Assembly (NCBI GenBank): GCA_029207755.1
Contig: JARCOQ010000005.1
Location: forward strand, 46,899,563 to 46,963,562
Reading direction: 5' to 3'
Length of the DNA stretch: 64,000 nt
DNA from: Chamaea fasciata
Lineage: Eukaryota > Chordata > Aves > Passeriformes > Sylviidae
Shown: positions 13,945-27,626 of the stretch, piece after piece
Layout of the letters: each line of letters opens with the position of its first letter
How positions within the stretch are numbered: position 1 is the stretch's first letter
Notes under the pieces: generated by a model
Databases searched by the model: none
The model's input: the letters and a program-made list of their open reading frames with translations, nothing else
What the model was told of the DNA's origin: nothing
Made by a program: the position numbers and the translations under genes

Positions 13945-14280
13945 TCCTGATGTACAAGTCCCTGCCTTGCCAAAGGAAGAAGGCAACTTATCCCAAACTG
14001 AGCACTGCAGATTACTTCTAGTGGAATCTGATGTTCGCTTTTGTCTTAGATGTGAAGGCAGATGTCATGACATCTCCATCAGCTGCCGAGTGTGCAATAT
14101 TCCCATTTTCCCCTGGCTGGTCATGGAGTTCTTGAGACAGGATAGGGAGATTCCCCCAGGCTTTGCCCTGGGTACCTCTTGGGCATCTGATCCCAGCTCT
14201 GCAGCCCTCCCTCTCAATGAATAATGAGAGCAGTCATCTGCCTGCAATGCTTCAGGACATGGTAGAGCCTCCTCTAAAAC
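13500..14280. other. GC-richer block with overlapping open frames
   Basis: A patch clearly richer in C and CT than its flanks. Two overlapping plus-strand open frames (171 and 139 codons) cross it, but neither resembles a known family and both run through the hexanucleotide repeat at 13901. Most likely it is a decayed repeat or chance open sequence; it is not called as a gene. Confidence 0.3.
13901..13944. repeat. (CTGCTC)n hexanucleotide repeat
   Basis: Seven near-perfect copies of CTGCTC, with the C-rich strand on plus. Confidence 0.95.
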
Positions 14281-16305
14281 AGTAAATTATAGAACTGAGG
14301 GTTTAAGGGGTTAATGGTGTCTCTGCCTTGCCAGACTGCATTTAGCAGAGCTTGTTCTGCACCTCCTATGCTTTACACTCTCCATTCATATGAGGTCTAG
14401 TCTACACTTCCTCTCTCCTCCTGAAAGAAATTGTTTCTTGGTAGCGACTGAACTAGTCCTTTTAAACATCTGTCTTTCCCTTGATACCAGACAAAGAATG
14501 AGAAAAAAGTAGACGTTTAAAAGTCTTCAGAATGAATTTACTCAGTATGATTATTTTAACAATTTAAAAACCCATCTAGAAATCTTCTAATATTTATTTA
14601 TTAATAATAATTCACTTGTTACCTTTGACTTCTTTTTAAAGAGAACTACTTATTAATGAAAGGACAGTGCATTCATTTACTGGAATAGATCTACATTTCT
14701 TAACAATTTTATCTCTCCAAATATTTACCTAGATGAAAGCTAATGCTTATTGAACTCAATCACTATTACACTGTAAAACATCAAAATTTCAAAAGAAAAA
14801 AAAATTGTAAGAATAAAGCATATAATTATTCTGAGGCCTCTAGGAAAACTTCTTATCAGCTAATACTGTACTAACATGTTTAATTTAAAGCTCTGATTTC
14901 TTCAGGAACTTGTAAACTTGTAACCTCTAGGAGGGGGTAAGGGTTGGTAAGAACATGTAATATCAGTGTCTTAATTAAAATTTAAAATAATGAGAGATAA
15001 TCTAATGTGGAATACCAGAACTTATTAATAGAAAAACACATCTGAAATTTCAGTTAAGTCATCTACAGGGATGTAGACCAAGTTTCCTCTATTGAAACTT
15101 AACTTTTTATGCTGTAGCTGATTCCACATATAGTCAGCTCCCCTCTTGCACCCAAGCAGCTGTATGATGGTATCTTACATATATGATCTCACTAGAACAT
15201 GCTGGCTAACAATTAACTCCCTGTCACCAGGGAGGAATTCCCCCTATTAGGACATCTGGTTTGTGGTCATTTTACCCTTCATCACATTCCACTTAAAATA
15301 TGCGAGTGACAAAGATTGTTTCATCAGGGCAAAATATAAGATTATTGAATAAATTTTACCCTGCTCAGAAACTGAAAAATCAGAAAGTGACCTATAATGA
15401 AGAGGCTCTGATTAATGAAAGTCTTATTCAACAAACTAAACGAATCTTAAAAGCAGTTATTCCTCCACTTCTGAAATGCAGGAGATAAAAAAAAAAAGAT
15501 TAACAGACATTTGAGTTAACCTATCAAAACTTTGCACCCATTCCTTACCAATTTTTAAATTTATACAGAAACACCCTATCTATTAAGATTGCTTAATTAT
15601 CTTCAGATGATCAAATTTATTGTAAGCTTGTGATAATCTTGGACATCTTTCCAGAAATGAAAAAGTGAAGGTGCCTGAGAGTAATAAAGAGCTCATTTGA
15701 GGAGACAGACCACGGCCCAAAGTGGTGTAGAGGATGTGTATGTAGAGGATGTAATGATAAATAAGGCGTGCCACAGGGATCAAAGAAGAGCTGAGAGTGA
15801 CTGCTGTTCAGTGGCAACTGTTTATGGTCATGTTGGGAACACTTTCTGAGCTGAAACTGATGTTTTGTGCTGAGGCACCATTTAGTCCATGTGATCTCAC
15901 AGGTGTCTGTAGTACCATTCATTCCAGGAGCTGTAAGAATAAGGAAAAAGGAGTCATTGAGCACAAGTAGATCTTGGTCAAGACACCTGTCCCTTGGCCT
16001 ATGAAACAAACACAGATCCAAGGTATCTCACTCGTGACTGCTGCAAATTGAATCTTTTGTCAGAAATGCCCAGGTGTTTTCAGGGTATTGACAGCTCCAG
16101 GTGCCAGTTGGAAAAGCTGATTTATCTTTCAGCCAAACCAGATCTACTCCTTCCAATTCTAATCTTCCCCAGGTTGATGTTCTCAGGAATCCCTAGGTCA
16201 AGAAGAAATGTATTCCCACTGAAGGGTGGTTTCTCCCTTTGCATTTTGGGGCATAGAGAAATTAATCCATTGGCAGAGATCTATCTGGCTTTCACTCCTT
16301 GTCCT
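14281..16305. other. Intergenic region without recognised gene
   Basis: AT-rich sequence. A short tandem duplication (TGTAGAGGATGT, two copies) is at about 15726-15752. No coding signal was accepted. Confidence 0.55.
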
Positions 16306-16595
16306 CACCTTCCCTGTGGTAATGACTGTCTAATGCAGGAAAGAAACTGCCTCCAGTTGTGCCAGGGGTGGTTGAGATTGAATATTTTGAAAACTTTCTT
16401 CACCAGTAGGGTTGTCAAGCATTGGAACAATCTGCCCAGGGAAGTGGTTGAGTCACCAGCCCTGGAGGTATTCAAAAGTTGGGTAGATGTGGCACTTGTT
16501 GACACGGTTTACTGGTGCACTTGGTGGTGCTGGGTTCATGGTTAGACTCAATGACCTTAGAGATCTTCTTCAATGTGTACAATGTTGTTGACGCT
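16306..16595 (+). mobile_element. CR1 LINE 3' region fragment
   Basis: Shows the CR1 3' block in order: a CTCCAGTTGTGCCAGGGGTG stretch, a GTCAAGCATTGGAACAATCT stretch, CCCAGGGAAGTGGTTGAGTC, CCTGGAGGTATTCAAAAG, and GACTCAATGACCTTAGAGAT. Sense orientation is plus. The terminal ATTCTATG repeats are eroded. Part of the open frame at 15994-16545 is derived from this copy. Confidence 0.87.
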
Positions 16596-19500
16596 CCAGG
16601 AAATTGGCTGGGAGCAGTCAGTAAGCTGCTGGAAGAAAATTCTGAGCAAAAAGGAGCAGGTACTGGTTATTTGTGGGTGTATTATTTTTGTATTTTTATT
16701 TTTTTAATGCGTGATGATGCATTCATTTGGATGTGGAGAGAAGGAAATGTTGAAGGTGAACACCCAGGCTATTTTTTTCTTCTTTTTCCCTTATCTCTTT
16801 CTGTACTAGATTTTTCCCATCCACTCTTTTAATGGAAAACTACTTTGTTGCCAGGATGATTTGTCTTGCCTCCCCATGAGGTACCTTTTCAGTCAAAGTG
16901 TGGAATGGCATTTATTTCAGTGGAGAAAAGAGAGAGTAGCAGGAGGAGGAGCAAATAAGCTATGGCAAATATCCCCATTCTTTCATGGAGTGTGAAGTTT
17001 ATGTAGTGGTATTTTCTAGGCACACAAATCTCTAGCTCTGAATGTTATCTATATCACTGGTTTTGTTGCTGAACCTGTATTTGAACTGGTAATGGCGTAC
17101 ATGTAGTGTAGAACACATGCTCTTTGTCAATCACAGAAGTAATGTTACCACTATGTCAAAAAGCTTCAGGATGTCAGATAATATTCTGAAAATTTAAAAA
17201 TTATAGAATGCAATGCTATCTTAGAGAAGATATTCCATTTATAAGTATCTGTGTTTGAATATCTCCTCATTCTATTCCCTTCCCTGATGCTGTGTGGTGC
17301 TATGTAATCTCTTGAAACACCATAGAAGATGCATTTGATTTGCTCCAATTCCTTTCTCTTCAATTCTCATTTGTACATGAACCACAGTAAACATGAACAC
17401 CTGGATTTAACCAGCAATGACACTTGTCAGTGCTACAGGCAACTTCTCCTCTTTTGATGATGTGAATTATTTCTTTGCTTTTTCCAATAATATCTTGAAC
17501 GTATTGGTTAGTGTACAAAGCACAACTTTGGCACTTGCCTCTTTATTATTGTAAGGAAAGGAAAAATGCTTTAATGCAACAAATGTGTTGGTGAATAGGG
17601 GCATTAAATTCCATTTCCTTTGTGCTAAACTCTTAGCTGTCTGACAAACACCATCCACACAGAGGAAAATACTTTTTGCAAAAGAACATTTATTGAAAGT
17701 TAGTCTCTAGAGACTTCTAAAAAGCAATTGCTCTGTGCCACCAGCTATATCAGACTGAGGGAAGCTGAATAATGAAAAAGAAATTTCAGATCTTTGGAAC
17801 TTAACAAGAGAGTGAAAGTTCCATCAGACATAATATGACATTTGTTGAAGTTCTTAGCTCCACTTCTGCTTTTTCTCCTGATTTGGGACAAAACCCATCA
17901 CTGCCCTCAGGATGACCAAATAAATTGGTTTTTTGGCATGGATTTTCTAGGAACCATTGGAGTGGACATATAGTGGAAAGTGACAAATGGGCTTGGTTGT
18001 TGCCATGTTGGCATGCTTGGTTGAAGAGACCACCTGTCTCCTGTGGGTAGGGTTGTTTTGGAAGAATTCTCTTACTTAAAAGTACTTTGTTGATTTTGCT
18101 AAATGTGAATTTGTCAAACAGAAATTTCATTGTTTACGGAAGTGAGATGGTGTTCAGGGAGTCAGGAATGAGGACTGAGAGAGCCTTAGTCTTAAATGAA
18201 TTTATCATACGTCCATTGCCTACTGGAACGAGCTGTAGGCATAAATCCCTGGAAACAGAAGTCCCTTGGGAGTTAATGACCAGGGACAGCCATACGGCAT
18301 CATTCTCCCATTGGTCCCTTCAGAAATCTGGCATACCACAAGTGTTTGGGTGGCTACAAGGTGAATTTGCAAGGGACAGAACACATAAAAGACTCATTAT
18401 TAATAATGTTTTCATGAGAAGCATGGAGAATTTATAGAGAATTTGAGTTTCCCTGATAAAAGCTTGAGGATTACCTTTTTAAAGTATTATTTTTTTCTCT
18501 TAAAATGAGACAAAGTGAAGGAATTTCATGCTTGGTAATTTTAGGGCCAGCAGCTCTCACCTTTCTCAGAGAAAGGACCAGGTTTGCTGCTCAATGTCTC
18601 TCTTTGCTCAAGTAGGAGGCATAGCTTGTGTTTCTGTGTATTCAATCTTGCTCAGGCAGTGCAAATATGTAGGGAAGGGTGGACATTGTATAGTGTGTGG
18701 CAATCATGAACTCCCTCACCATGAGTGATGCTGTCAGTAGTCTCCTCCAATTGAAATTTGTCAGTACCTCTGCCAGATCAACTCATGCCTGCTGGGTATG
18801 TTTAGCAATGCAAACCAGGGAATTATTATGCTTCCTGGGTAGGTGGTATGTTGAAATAAAACAGCCTCAATCCATTCCTCTTCACTTTAATTTCCTCTGC
18901 AGGGTAAATGGGGATGTTGTGGTTCAAGGTCCTCTTTCTGTCAGTGACAGCACATCAGCACTTTCAGATACAGTGCAATCCACTCAAGGATGTGGTTTTC
19001 CATCTACAGGTACCAATTTCTTCCCCCTGTTTACAACTAGTGCATGAGTCTGATAGATTTAAAATTAGGGGCCTCACGTTCTTGTCGAAAGCTTTATGTG
19101 ATGAGCCCAAATCAAAAGGATTCCATTTTATAGAGGTTGTTGCAGATACAGGAATTAAACTTTAATGTCCTCACATCCCTGTGATGCTGTAATTTATAGC
19201 CTATTCTGCTTCAGTACGCTGTATAATGCTCAGTCTCCCTAAAAAGTGTGAAAAATAACAGAAAGACTTAAAAATCAAGTTTATGTCTTGGAATAACATT
19301 TGGGCTCTTTGGATGGAAGGACAAGGAGGCTGAGGATGTCATAAAAATGTACACAGGCAAGGAAAGTGTTATAATTAGCAACAAGGTACTATCATCCCAC
19401 TGTCTGAGTTAACTACCACTCTGCACCCAACCAGAGCATTAACAAGCATCTCAAATCTCTGTGCTGATGGTCAAGCTGGAATTCACAACATTTTAATAGA

Positions 19501-22500
19501 GTCCATGTTTGGAGAGTTTCGCAAAGAAAGAATTGTTAATGAGTAATCCTTGTCCATTAGGGCACTGAGCCAATAAACCCAAGCTTTAATTCATTGTGTT
19601 ATCACTACAGGCTTCTGCTAAACATGAAAGAAAAGCAAAACAAAAATGTTCCTATGTAAGAATCATTAGGATACTGAACTGAATGCAGAACTGTCTTACA
19701 TCCTGCCATCTGCAGTCTTCCAGAAAAGAACAGTAAGTAATAATTCCTTAAACTGATAGCTCTTGTTGTTGTGTAGTAAAAAAGTAATTTTATCACCTGA
19801 ATTATTTAGTGGATATTAATGGATTTTTGATCAGAAAAAAAAAAAAAGTGAAGAATAACGTAAGAAGTAATTTCATCCACAAAACCGTCTCAACAGTAGG
19901 AATTCCCCTTAGGAAAAATTGTAAGGTGAAAAATAAGGTCATGTTGAAATTTGTTTTTAGAAAGCTAGTTTCTGTGTGTCACTGGAACAGAAGGTGTAAG
20001 TTTGATATTGAGACTTTCTTGCAACAGCACTATCTGGTTAATAAGTGGATTAATTTTGAAATTACATTTGTTTGGTTTTTCAAATCCTTTTAGAAACAGG
20101 AAATATTTTCAATATGATTTATGGGAGAAGACAGAAAAATTCAGAAAGGCAAAATTATATTTGTTTCATATAGTTTTTTCTTTGACAGTTCTGTGTACAG
20201 ATTCCAAGTGCATCTTCCAAAGTTGAAGACTTTAGCACATATTTCTTATAAATAGGAAGAGTAAAAGGAGGTTTCAAATTTCAAGTGATTACTGTTTGAA
20301 TCCATTGCTAGTTTTTAAGAAAATGTAATTCTACTCTGAGTGTTCCTGCTACTCATTTATCTTCAGAAAACTCTAACTGTGGCGGAACACGTTTTGCTTT
20401 TGTTATTTTTATTTTTATTGCTCTTGCTTGTGTTACAGAGAACCTAGAGGTCGGGAATTATATTGGAATTGCACTAGTGTAAATGGCAGTCCAAAAACAA
20501 GTTAGAAGTGGAGGGCTTGCAGTTTTTTCCGGTGAGACATGAAAAATATGCTGGAGAAAGCAAGAAACACACAAATGGTGGTTAGGACGTAATTCTAAGC
20601 AGAGTCAGAAGCTGGCCCCACTCTTTGAAGTTACTTGCCTGCTTACAGAAATGTCATTGATACTCCTCATAGAGTTCTCAGTTCTCTATGGTTCTGCAAA
20701 GATACCTGATACCTGGTTTTGCTTCAGATACCTGGCTTTGCTTCAGATTTAAGGAGTAGGAATATACGGGGTTTTTTCCCATGTCCTGTGTCTCTCCTGC
20801 TCTGATTATAAACTCCATATTAAGAAATGTAACAGAAAATTTCAAATCAACACAGTAACACTAGTTCTTCCTCTGCTTCTCAGACTTGTTCATATGGTTG
20901 CTTGCATTTTGCATCTGTTGCTGTGTAGTTACCTGTAGTGCTGTGCTTGCCAAAACGACCTGAGAGCAGCAGGCTGGAAATAGAGAGCATGAATCTTCCT
21001 AATGCTTTCAGGTCCCTTTGATACACTTTAAAACAAACAGATAAGCAAATAAAATAGCTTCTTAAATAACTGAGGCCCTGCATTAAATATTCTACAGAAA
21101 GACTATGAGGCCACATCAAAAGCCTGTGAATGAGATGGAAATCTATTTTCCCATTGATGTTAACAATGTTTGGATTGGGCCATAGATTACTGATGTTACT
21201 GAAATCTCTCTTTGAGCAATAGGCAGTCAGATGTGTGAAGAGTAGGAAAATATTATGGGACAGATGGAAGGAAATGTACTTCACTAATATTAGTGAAAGA
21301 TTTTGCATATGCTTTGATATATCTTCCTTTGCTGAGTAATTTAAAATAGATTCAGTCGTTCTTCTGAAGGTAAATCACAATTAGACTGTCATGGAGCTTT
21401 TCTGATGATCAAATGTATTTTTACATTACTTGAAAGTGTGGGGCCATAATGCTTCTGTTTTCGGTGAGCTCAGTTGATTTAACTTTAATCGTTTCAGTAA
21501 GAGCCCTGGCTTTGCTTACATAGAAGCCAGGGAAAGCTTTACTATTGACCATAGCAAGGTCAGGCGTAGTGCACAGATAAGAGCCAACAATAAAGCTGAA
21601 ACCTAGAGTTCGGTGGTAAGCCCAATTGTGTATACATACATATTTGTATACCTCATGAACATACATCCCATAAGAAATCGGAATAAATATGTATATACAC
21701 CTATGCAGTGGAAAAACAAGCCCTATATATAATGATATACATGTAAATTTTCTTAGTTAAACATAGAACATGTAAATATATTGATTGTTCTGAAGTATGT
21801 TAAAGGTTACATGTAATAAAATTTTATGCAATTTGGAGCTCTTAATGTGCAGTTGAAGACAATAATCTCAAGCAGTTGGGCACATATTTTACTTCATACA
21901 TACCGATCTCTGTTTCTCTTTGCTATATATTTTGGCCTCTGAAAATAATTTCCAAAAGTGGTGGAGTACACTGCTTTATTTAAAAAGTTAACTAAAAATA
22001 ATTTGGGAAAAGAGGCTTTGCAATTTATCACAAAATTGCCTCTTCTTGACATGAGAAGCAGTAGTAGTGGTGAAACAGTCCTCATGTCTGGCTGTAAGGA
22101 GAGCTGATCCTGCAAGGAACTCTAAGGGCTGCACTCCCATGGGCTGTAAGGAGGGTAGTAAAGGGTTTGCACATGTGGAGAGCGTGCTGATGGCCTCTCT
22201 TCTCTGGTCTTCAGCAAGAAAATCCAGAAAAACATTCATTAGCCCTCTGAAAATACTTTGTTTTGATGTTTTTCTTGCTGGCCATTATAATGGTTTGGAC
22301 TGTGGCACTGTCTTCTCCCATCACAGAACACTTGTAATGGGCTGTAAGAGAAATCCCATCCCAAGGGTTTGTCATTGATATTGTTTGAGAAATCTGTGTG
22401 TCAGGAATTTTAAGACCTTAGAGCCATGTGGATAGCCCCACCTCTTGATTTCAGCAGATAACTTCCCTGGAAAATGAGACATCAAGACAATAAAATGGTT

Positions 22501-23785
22501 GAAAGTAAATGTGGATCTAGTGAGGTGGCTGGGCTAGTTGCCAAGCCCCATCCAAGATACATGGAGTTTTTCTGCTGTTGCAAAGCTATGTTTCTGTGCT
22601 AGATTTGAGACTCTGTGTTTACGTATGATTTGCCACAAGAATCCCATCTGGTCTGTGATACAAGTAGCTTTTGACATTTCTAAGTAAACTGTTTAAATTA
22701 TCTGTGGGCAGACATTTAAAATGTGTCTGTCTAATTAGAGGGCCTCTGTTTATGTTAAAAAAGAACTTAATGAATCCTTATGGACAAATCTGAATATAAT
22801 TAGAGTGTGCTTGCCACTTTCACAAGCTACTTCCTGGCCTGCTCAGCACTGAGGCCTCCTGCAGCATCCATGTTTTTGTCAGATGACTTCATTTCTGCTC
22901 AGGAAACATGCTGAGCCCTCACTGGGAAGAAGACTGGGCTGTACCGCTCAAATGCCTTCAGTGAGTGGAAATGCAGTCCCAGGGACAGTCCCATGGTAAT
23001 AAAACCAAATAAAGATTTAAGACTGTAAAACAAAGGAAAACAGATTGCTGTCAACTTTATGCAACATCCTCTTGGTGCCTGTATAAGCCCTTGAGATATC
23101 TACTTGTCGGAGCTCTGCATTCATTCTCCTGTTGGTCCTGCCTCAAATGCAATCTGGAGCTGGCCCACTCCACGCACGTGAGCTGGGCAGGGGAGCCCCT
23201 TCCACACCTCTCCCAGCCTCCCTAAGTCAGTGGCTGCTTGAGACCACAGAGAGAACGAACAGATGGGCGAGCCCAGTTATCAGAGGCTTTCTATGTTTGC
23301 CACCATTTATCTTGTTCAGCAATTACTGAAGACAAGATGAAGAGCTGGTCCCTAGAAATTAAACTTAAGTTTCCTGCCTGTGTTCTTCTGATCTAGCTAT
23401 AAACTTACACATTTTCAGTAAGTGAAAGCAATGAAATGATGAAAGGGTGATGAAAAAGAAGGCAAAGAATTGGTGTTGCATGGCTGGGGGGTTGAGCAGC
23501 ATACCCTCAGGAGGTCAGGACAGTGCTTCAGTCTGAATATTTGAATAAATTTGGGCATGAACTGCTATTAATTTAAAATGAAGACAAAGAGGGCAAATAA
23601 AATGGCCACAGCAAGGATAAAACAAACAGGCCGGATATAGCATTTTATTTAAAGGCTGAATTAGGTATTATAATTTCAAGACAATGTTTTTTACAACAAA
23701 TATTGAAACAACCTCCTACCTCCTGCTTTACACTAGGTACACCAAAGTTAGTTATCTTGTTTTAAATATTCTTTTTGCTTCATAG
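16596..23785. other. Region upstream of the NR1H4 leader exon
   Basis: About 7.2 kb without accepted coding sequence. It contains two copies of a 19-bp tandem duplication at 20708 and three copies of GGCTGTAAG between 22089 and 22348. It should be intron or 5' flank of NR1H4, because the leader exon at 23786 is preceded by a splice acceptor; the upstream non-coding exon was not identified. Confidence 0.45.
20708..20745. repeat. 19-bp tandem duplication
   Basis: GATACCTGGTTTTGCTTCA is followed directly by GATACCTGGCTTTGCTTCA, one mismatch. Confidence 0.9.
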
Positions 23786-23847
23786 GTTTCAGGGTCTCTT
23801 TTCAACCTCCTGTTCAATCAGCATATTCCTCCTGAACTGAAGAATAA
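23786..23847 (+). other. NR1H4: NR1H4 5'UTR in leader exon
   Basis: A pyrimidine-rich ATTCTTTTTGCTTCATAG acceptor ends at 23785, so this exon probably receives an upstream non-coding exon. The last codon before the ATG is an in-frame TAA (23845-23847), which fixes the start. The start context has T at -3 and G at +4, so it is only moderate. Confidence 0.7.
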
Positions 23848-23932
23848 ATGGGATCTGAAATGAATTTAATAGGACATCATCAGCTAGCCACTGCTGATGG
23901 ATTTCCTCTTGCTGAAGGTCCTCATTTGTTTG
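23848..23932 (+). CDS. NR1H4: NR1H4 leader coding exon (MGS-type N terminus)
   Basis: Codes 28 residues beginning MGSEMNLIGHHQ and ending PHLF, then the first base of a glycine codon, before a GTAAGT donor at 23933. It matches the shorter, MGSKMNLI-type mammalian FXR leader (isoforms alpha1/alpha2 in common naming), which likewise ends LFG-VL at the splice junction. It is two residues longer than the human leader. The in-frame TAA directly before the ATG supports this start. The region is part of the ligand-independent AF-1 domain and is poorly conserved apart from its ends. Confidence 0.9.
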
Positions 23933-26900
23933 GTAAGTCACCAAATTAGGTTGAAATAGCAAGCTGTCCGAGACTTAGAAACCTAGAAGTAAATGGACTG
24001 AAATTTCAAGTCAAAGAAAGATATGTGGCTGAAACATGCCAACCTTCTTGAATCTTCAATACTTCTGAGTGGAATAACAAACAATAGATCTGTGGTGTTA
24101 ATGTAATCCTGCACATTATTGCTGTCATCACTGCCTACAGCAGAACCTGTTAGTTGTTTTTGTGACACTCTTCTAATACAGGAGATCATTTGGCAAAACT
24201 AGACCTTTGTATGGAGGCTGGATATTACCTTCATGTGAGTCACTTAAATCAAGCTGAGCTGATATATTTCCAGTTAATATGTAATGAAATTATAGTGCAA
24301 TGTATTTGCATTACCATATTATGCAGATTTATGCAAGTAACTTCACCTAAATTAAAATCTTATTTAGACCATCGAAAACTTATCCTATCAACTTCAGTGC
24401 ACAAGAAAATTTATAAAGCAGGCTGGAAGATTCTCCTTTTTCCAGTTCCACTGAATTTTTCAAAGCTAAGCATGAGTTTGTTAATGAGTGAAAAATTATT
24501 GGTCAGTATTTTATAAGCATGGGTAAGCTGTTTTCAGGTACATGTACTGCTAAGAAAAAAAAATAATAATACAATTTTTTAGCCTTTCATTTGACAAGAG
24601 AGTAGGTCTTTCATTGAGTAAGTTATGATACATTGAGGGCCTCACACACAGTACAGACCCCCACAGAATGCTGCAACACTTCAGAAGTTTACAGTCCAAA
24701 TACGACCAGAATTCTGCCTTTTTGAGCCCTGGAGAAAACAAACACATTCCAGTTTCATCTGTCTGAAACAAGGGTAGTGCCTGGGGCATGGAAGGAAGGA
24801 CTGACACCCAGAGCCACTCCAGCTGCAGAGCTCCTAGAAGTCAGGACCATCTCTACAAGTCACACCATCTGCAGTGCCGTGGCTCCATACAACTAAAATA
24901 AAGCATGATCACTAATGACAAGCAGAACTCACTCCATTGTTGTGTGTTACTGGTTTTTATTCCTCTTTGTTTTGGGATTTGGTTGGAGAAGTGTTTTGGA
25001 GTTGTTAAAAAAATATCTGCTAACAGCTAAACAACTCCTCTGCTATCTCTTCATTCCAAAGCCAGACTATGATATACAGAGAGGAGAATGATGTTCAAAT
25101 CTAATGTGCCAAATTTTATATCCAGTCATCTTTCAAAACTCCTCCACACCCGAGCTACTACAGTTTTTTGTCAAGAAATTTTCCCCCAATATCTACTTTT
25201 TCATTAATTATTTCATTATTTTTAAGGAGTAATGATAAGGTTGCTAGAAAATACAAGGAAGAATGTTATTGTAAAATACTTTCCCTCCACAGGGTAAACT
25301 TACGTAAAAATTGTGAAGCTTTCAGAAGAGGGATTGTGTCTCTCGTTGTAGGTGTTCAGAGTTTAGCACAACGGAGATTTAATTCAAACAGACATTTCTG
25401 TAACAGAAAGAAATAATGTATTAAGGAGTTGAACCAGGGGTCCCATTAGGAAGAAAACTTAGCATTCCTGCTATGTTTCACTTAATCTGACTTTTGTTTT
25501 GTGGGATGTCATTCCAATATGGTGTCTTTTTTGCTTTAAGGCTGGAAAAAAGCCTATCAGAAATAATATGCAACTGAGTACACAGCGAAAGTTACTAATT
25601 GTGAAAATATGACTCCATCTCTGCAAAACACCTGTAGGAAATGGTTTTGCCTCTCAATTCTTTATCTTTGTAAATCATTTGCAATTTTTGACATTCAGTT
25701 TTGGCAGAAAGTGACTTGTGAACCCCAGAAAAGAGGAAGAAAGCTTTTCTTTTAGATCCTAATAATGCATGTTTCTTTTAGGTCTTCTCATACATTGCAG
25801 CTCACAAGTGAAAAAATTGCTGGCTTACAAACATTACCCTTTATACAAATCAGTCTCCTTTATTCAAAGATGCATACTCACATTGTGTAAAAAACCTTGG
25901 AAATACATTCTGTTTTCACCATGCTTTATTCAGTCAACAGGGAGAGTGTTCTCAGACCTTCAAAAGCAAATCAAAGTGCATCTCCAAACAGTAACTCCAG
26001 GTTCAGGTCTTTCAAAAGAAATGTTGTCAATTCTGAGCTGCTTGTGCTTTGAGCCTCATCACCATGGTAATTCTAGGGCACTTCTACATCCTTAGCCTCA
26101 AGACTTCTAGATGCAGCAGGTTTCAGAAAAAAAGGTTTTTCCAGAATTCCAACAGCTTTCTACCTTTCAGTAGGTGAAAACTGTATGTTGCCATTTTAAC
26201 AGTATATGTCTAAGATAAAGTATCCCTGTATGTCTTTGGAGTTAGTGTGTTTTAACCATAGTTTTTCACTTCTGTAGTTATGAGTCCCTGGGAAAAGGGC
26301 CTAAAAATTCAAACGATGAAGGATCTTTAACCTTAACTGAGCATCCTTCCCTTCCACCCTATCTTCCTGCAAAACTGCTTTTCTTTTTCTAACTCTCTAC
26401 TCAGGTAATTTAGAAAGGTTATATATTTTTGTAGCACCTGAAATATAAACAGTATGTGACTCAAAATTTCATTTCTATGATAAGTAAGTAGCAGGCCTCT
26501 AAAGTACTAGCTCCATGCTATTTTCTGTGAAAGCACCTTATGTAGAAGTTGTTAGTACGTAAGATACTAAGTGTGAAATTTCAGATATCAGAAATGGAAT
26601 TATTTCTAAGACCCTGAAAAGAAAATTACATGCTTAGTTTGAATGAAGACCTATCTCAAGTATTTTCAAGTATTTAATGTATTTTTGATAGCCTGAAAAT
26701 GTTTTCTGGTAATGTGACATTGAAATATAACCAAAAGAAATGCCACCCTCACTTACATGTCCCTAACTGGGAAAGGAGTTTTTGGGGGGAATGAAAATTC
26801 TTAAAAGCTGTATTGAAAAGGATGAGGAAGAATAAGGGAAAAAAAAAAAAGACGCATAACAAAGGGAGGAAAAAAGCAACATATCTATACTTCTTAATGA

Positions 26901-27000
26901 AAGAACAACAAATACCATTGAAAGTTGTTGTAGACAGAGAACAGTGCCTATGAGGATCTTAAAATGCTGGCTCCTTTTAGGTAAATCTGCACCTTTTTTC

Positions 27001-27223
27001 TGTTTTTTTTTTTTTGGTTTTTTTTTTTTTTTTTTTTTGGTTTTGGTTTGGTTTGGTTTGGATTTGGGGGGGTTTTTTGTTGTTTTTTTTGGTGGCTTTT
27101 TTCTTGTTGGTGGGTTTTGTCTTTGTTGGTTGTTTGGGTTTTTGTTTTGTTAGGGGTTTTTTTGTTGTTTGTTCTGTTATTTTTTGTTGTTTTGTTGAAG
27201 TCTTTTTTTGGGGGGGGGGGTGT
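27001..27223 (+). repeat. T/G-only low-complexity tract
   Basis: About 220 nt made almost only of T and G, including T runs over 20 nt, five spaced GG pairs at 27039-27061, a G run at 27066-27072 and a run of at least ten G at about 27210-27220. It produces meaningless phenylalanine/glycine open frames. Confidence 0.95.
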
Positions 27224-27529
27224 TAATAAAAAATAGTAATAAAACTGTTAGTAGGGTCAAGTGTCCAAACTGATTAAACAGCTTCAAGATCATACGATGT
27301 GTTAAATAACTTCTTGTCTTTAGCACCACCTGGCAGTTGATGCAACATCTGGCTTCATCCCTGCAGAGAAGACAATTAGGCTCATAACAGACCCCCAAAT
27401 CAAAATAAACAAACCAGAACAAATTAAAACAGAAACATAGGATGCATAATAATTATTAAGCGAGCCAAACCAAAGAGAGTGGCAATGTGAATAAAAAAAC
27501 TAATGAGAAGGACAGATTGGATGTGGCTT

Positions 27530-27626
27530 TCAGCAACCTGTTCAAGAGGAAGGTGTCCCTTCCTATTTCAGTGTTTGGAACTAGATGATCTTTAAGGTCC
27601 CTTCCAGCCCAAATCATTCTATCTTG
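27530..27626 (+). mobile_element. CR1 LINE 3' end fragment
   Basis: Ends GATGATCTTTAAGGTCCCTT, CCAGCCCAAATCATTCTATC, the CR1 3' signature. Plus orientation, strongly 5'-truncated. Confidence 0.85.

Noticed and set aside
15994..16545. 183-codon plus-strand open frame
   Set aside because: Its second half is a CR1 3' fragment read in an arbitrary frame, and the first half resembles nothing.
26944..27236. Three overlapping Phe/Gly/Trp-rich frames that look like membrane proteins
   Set aside because: They are translations of the T/G-only tract.
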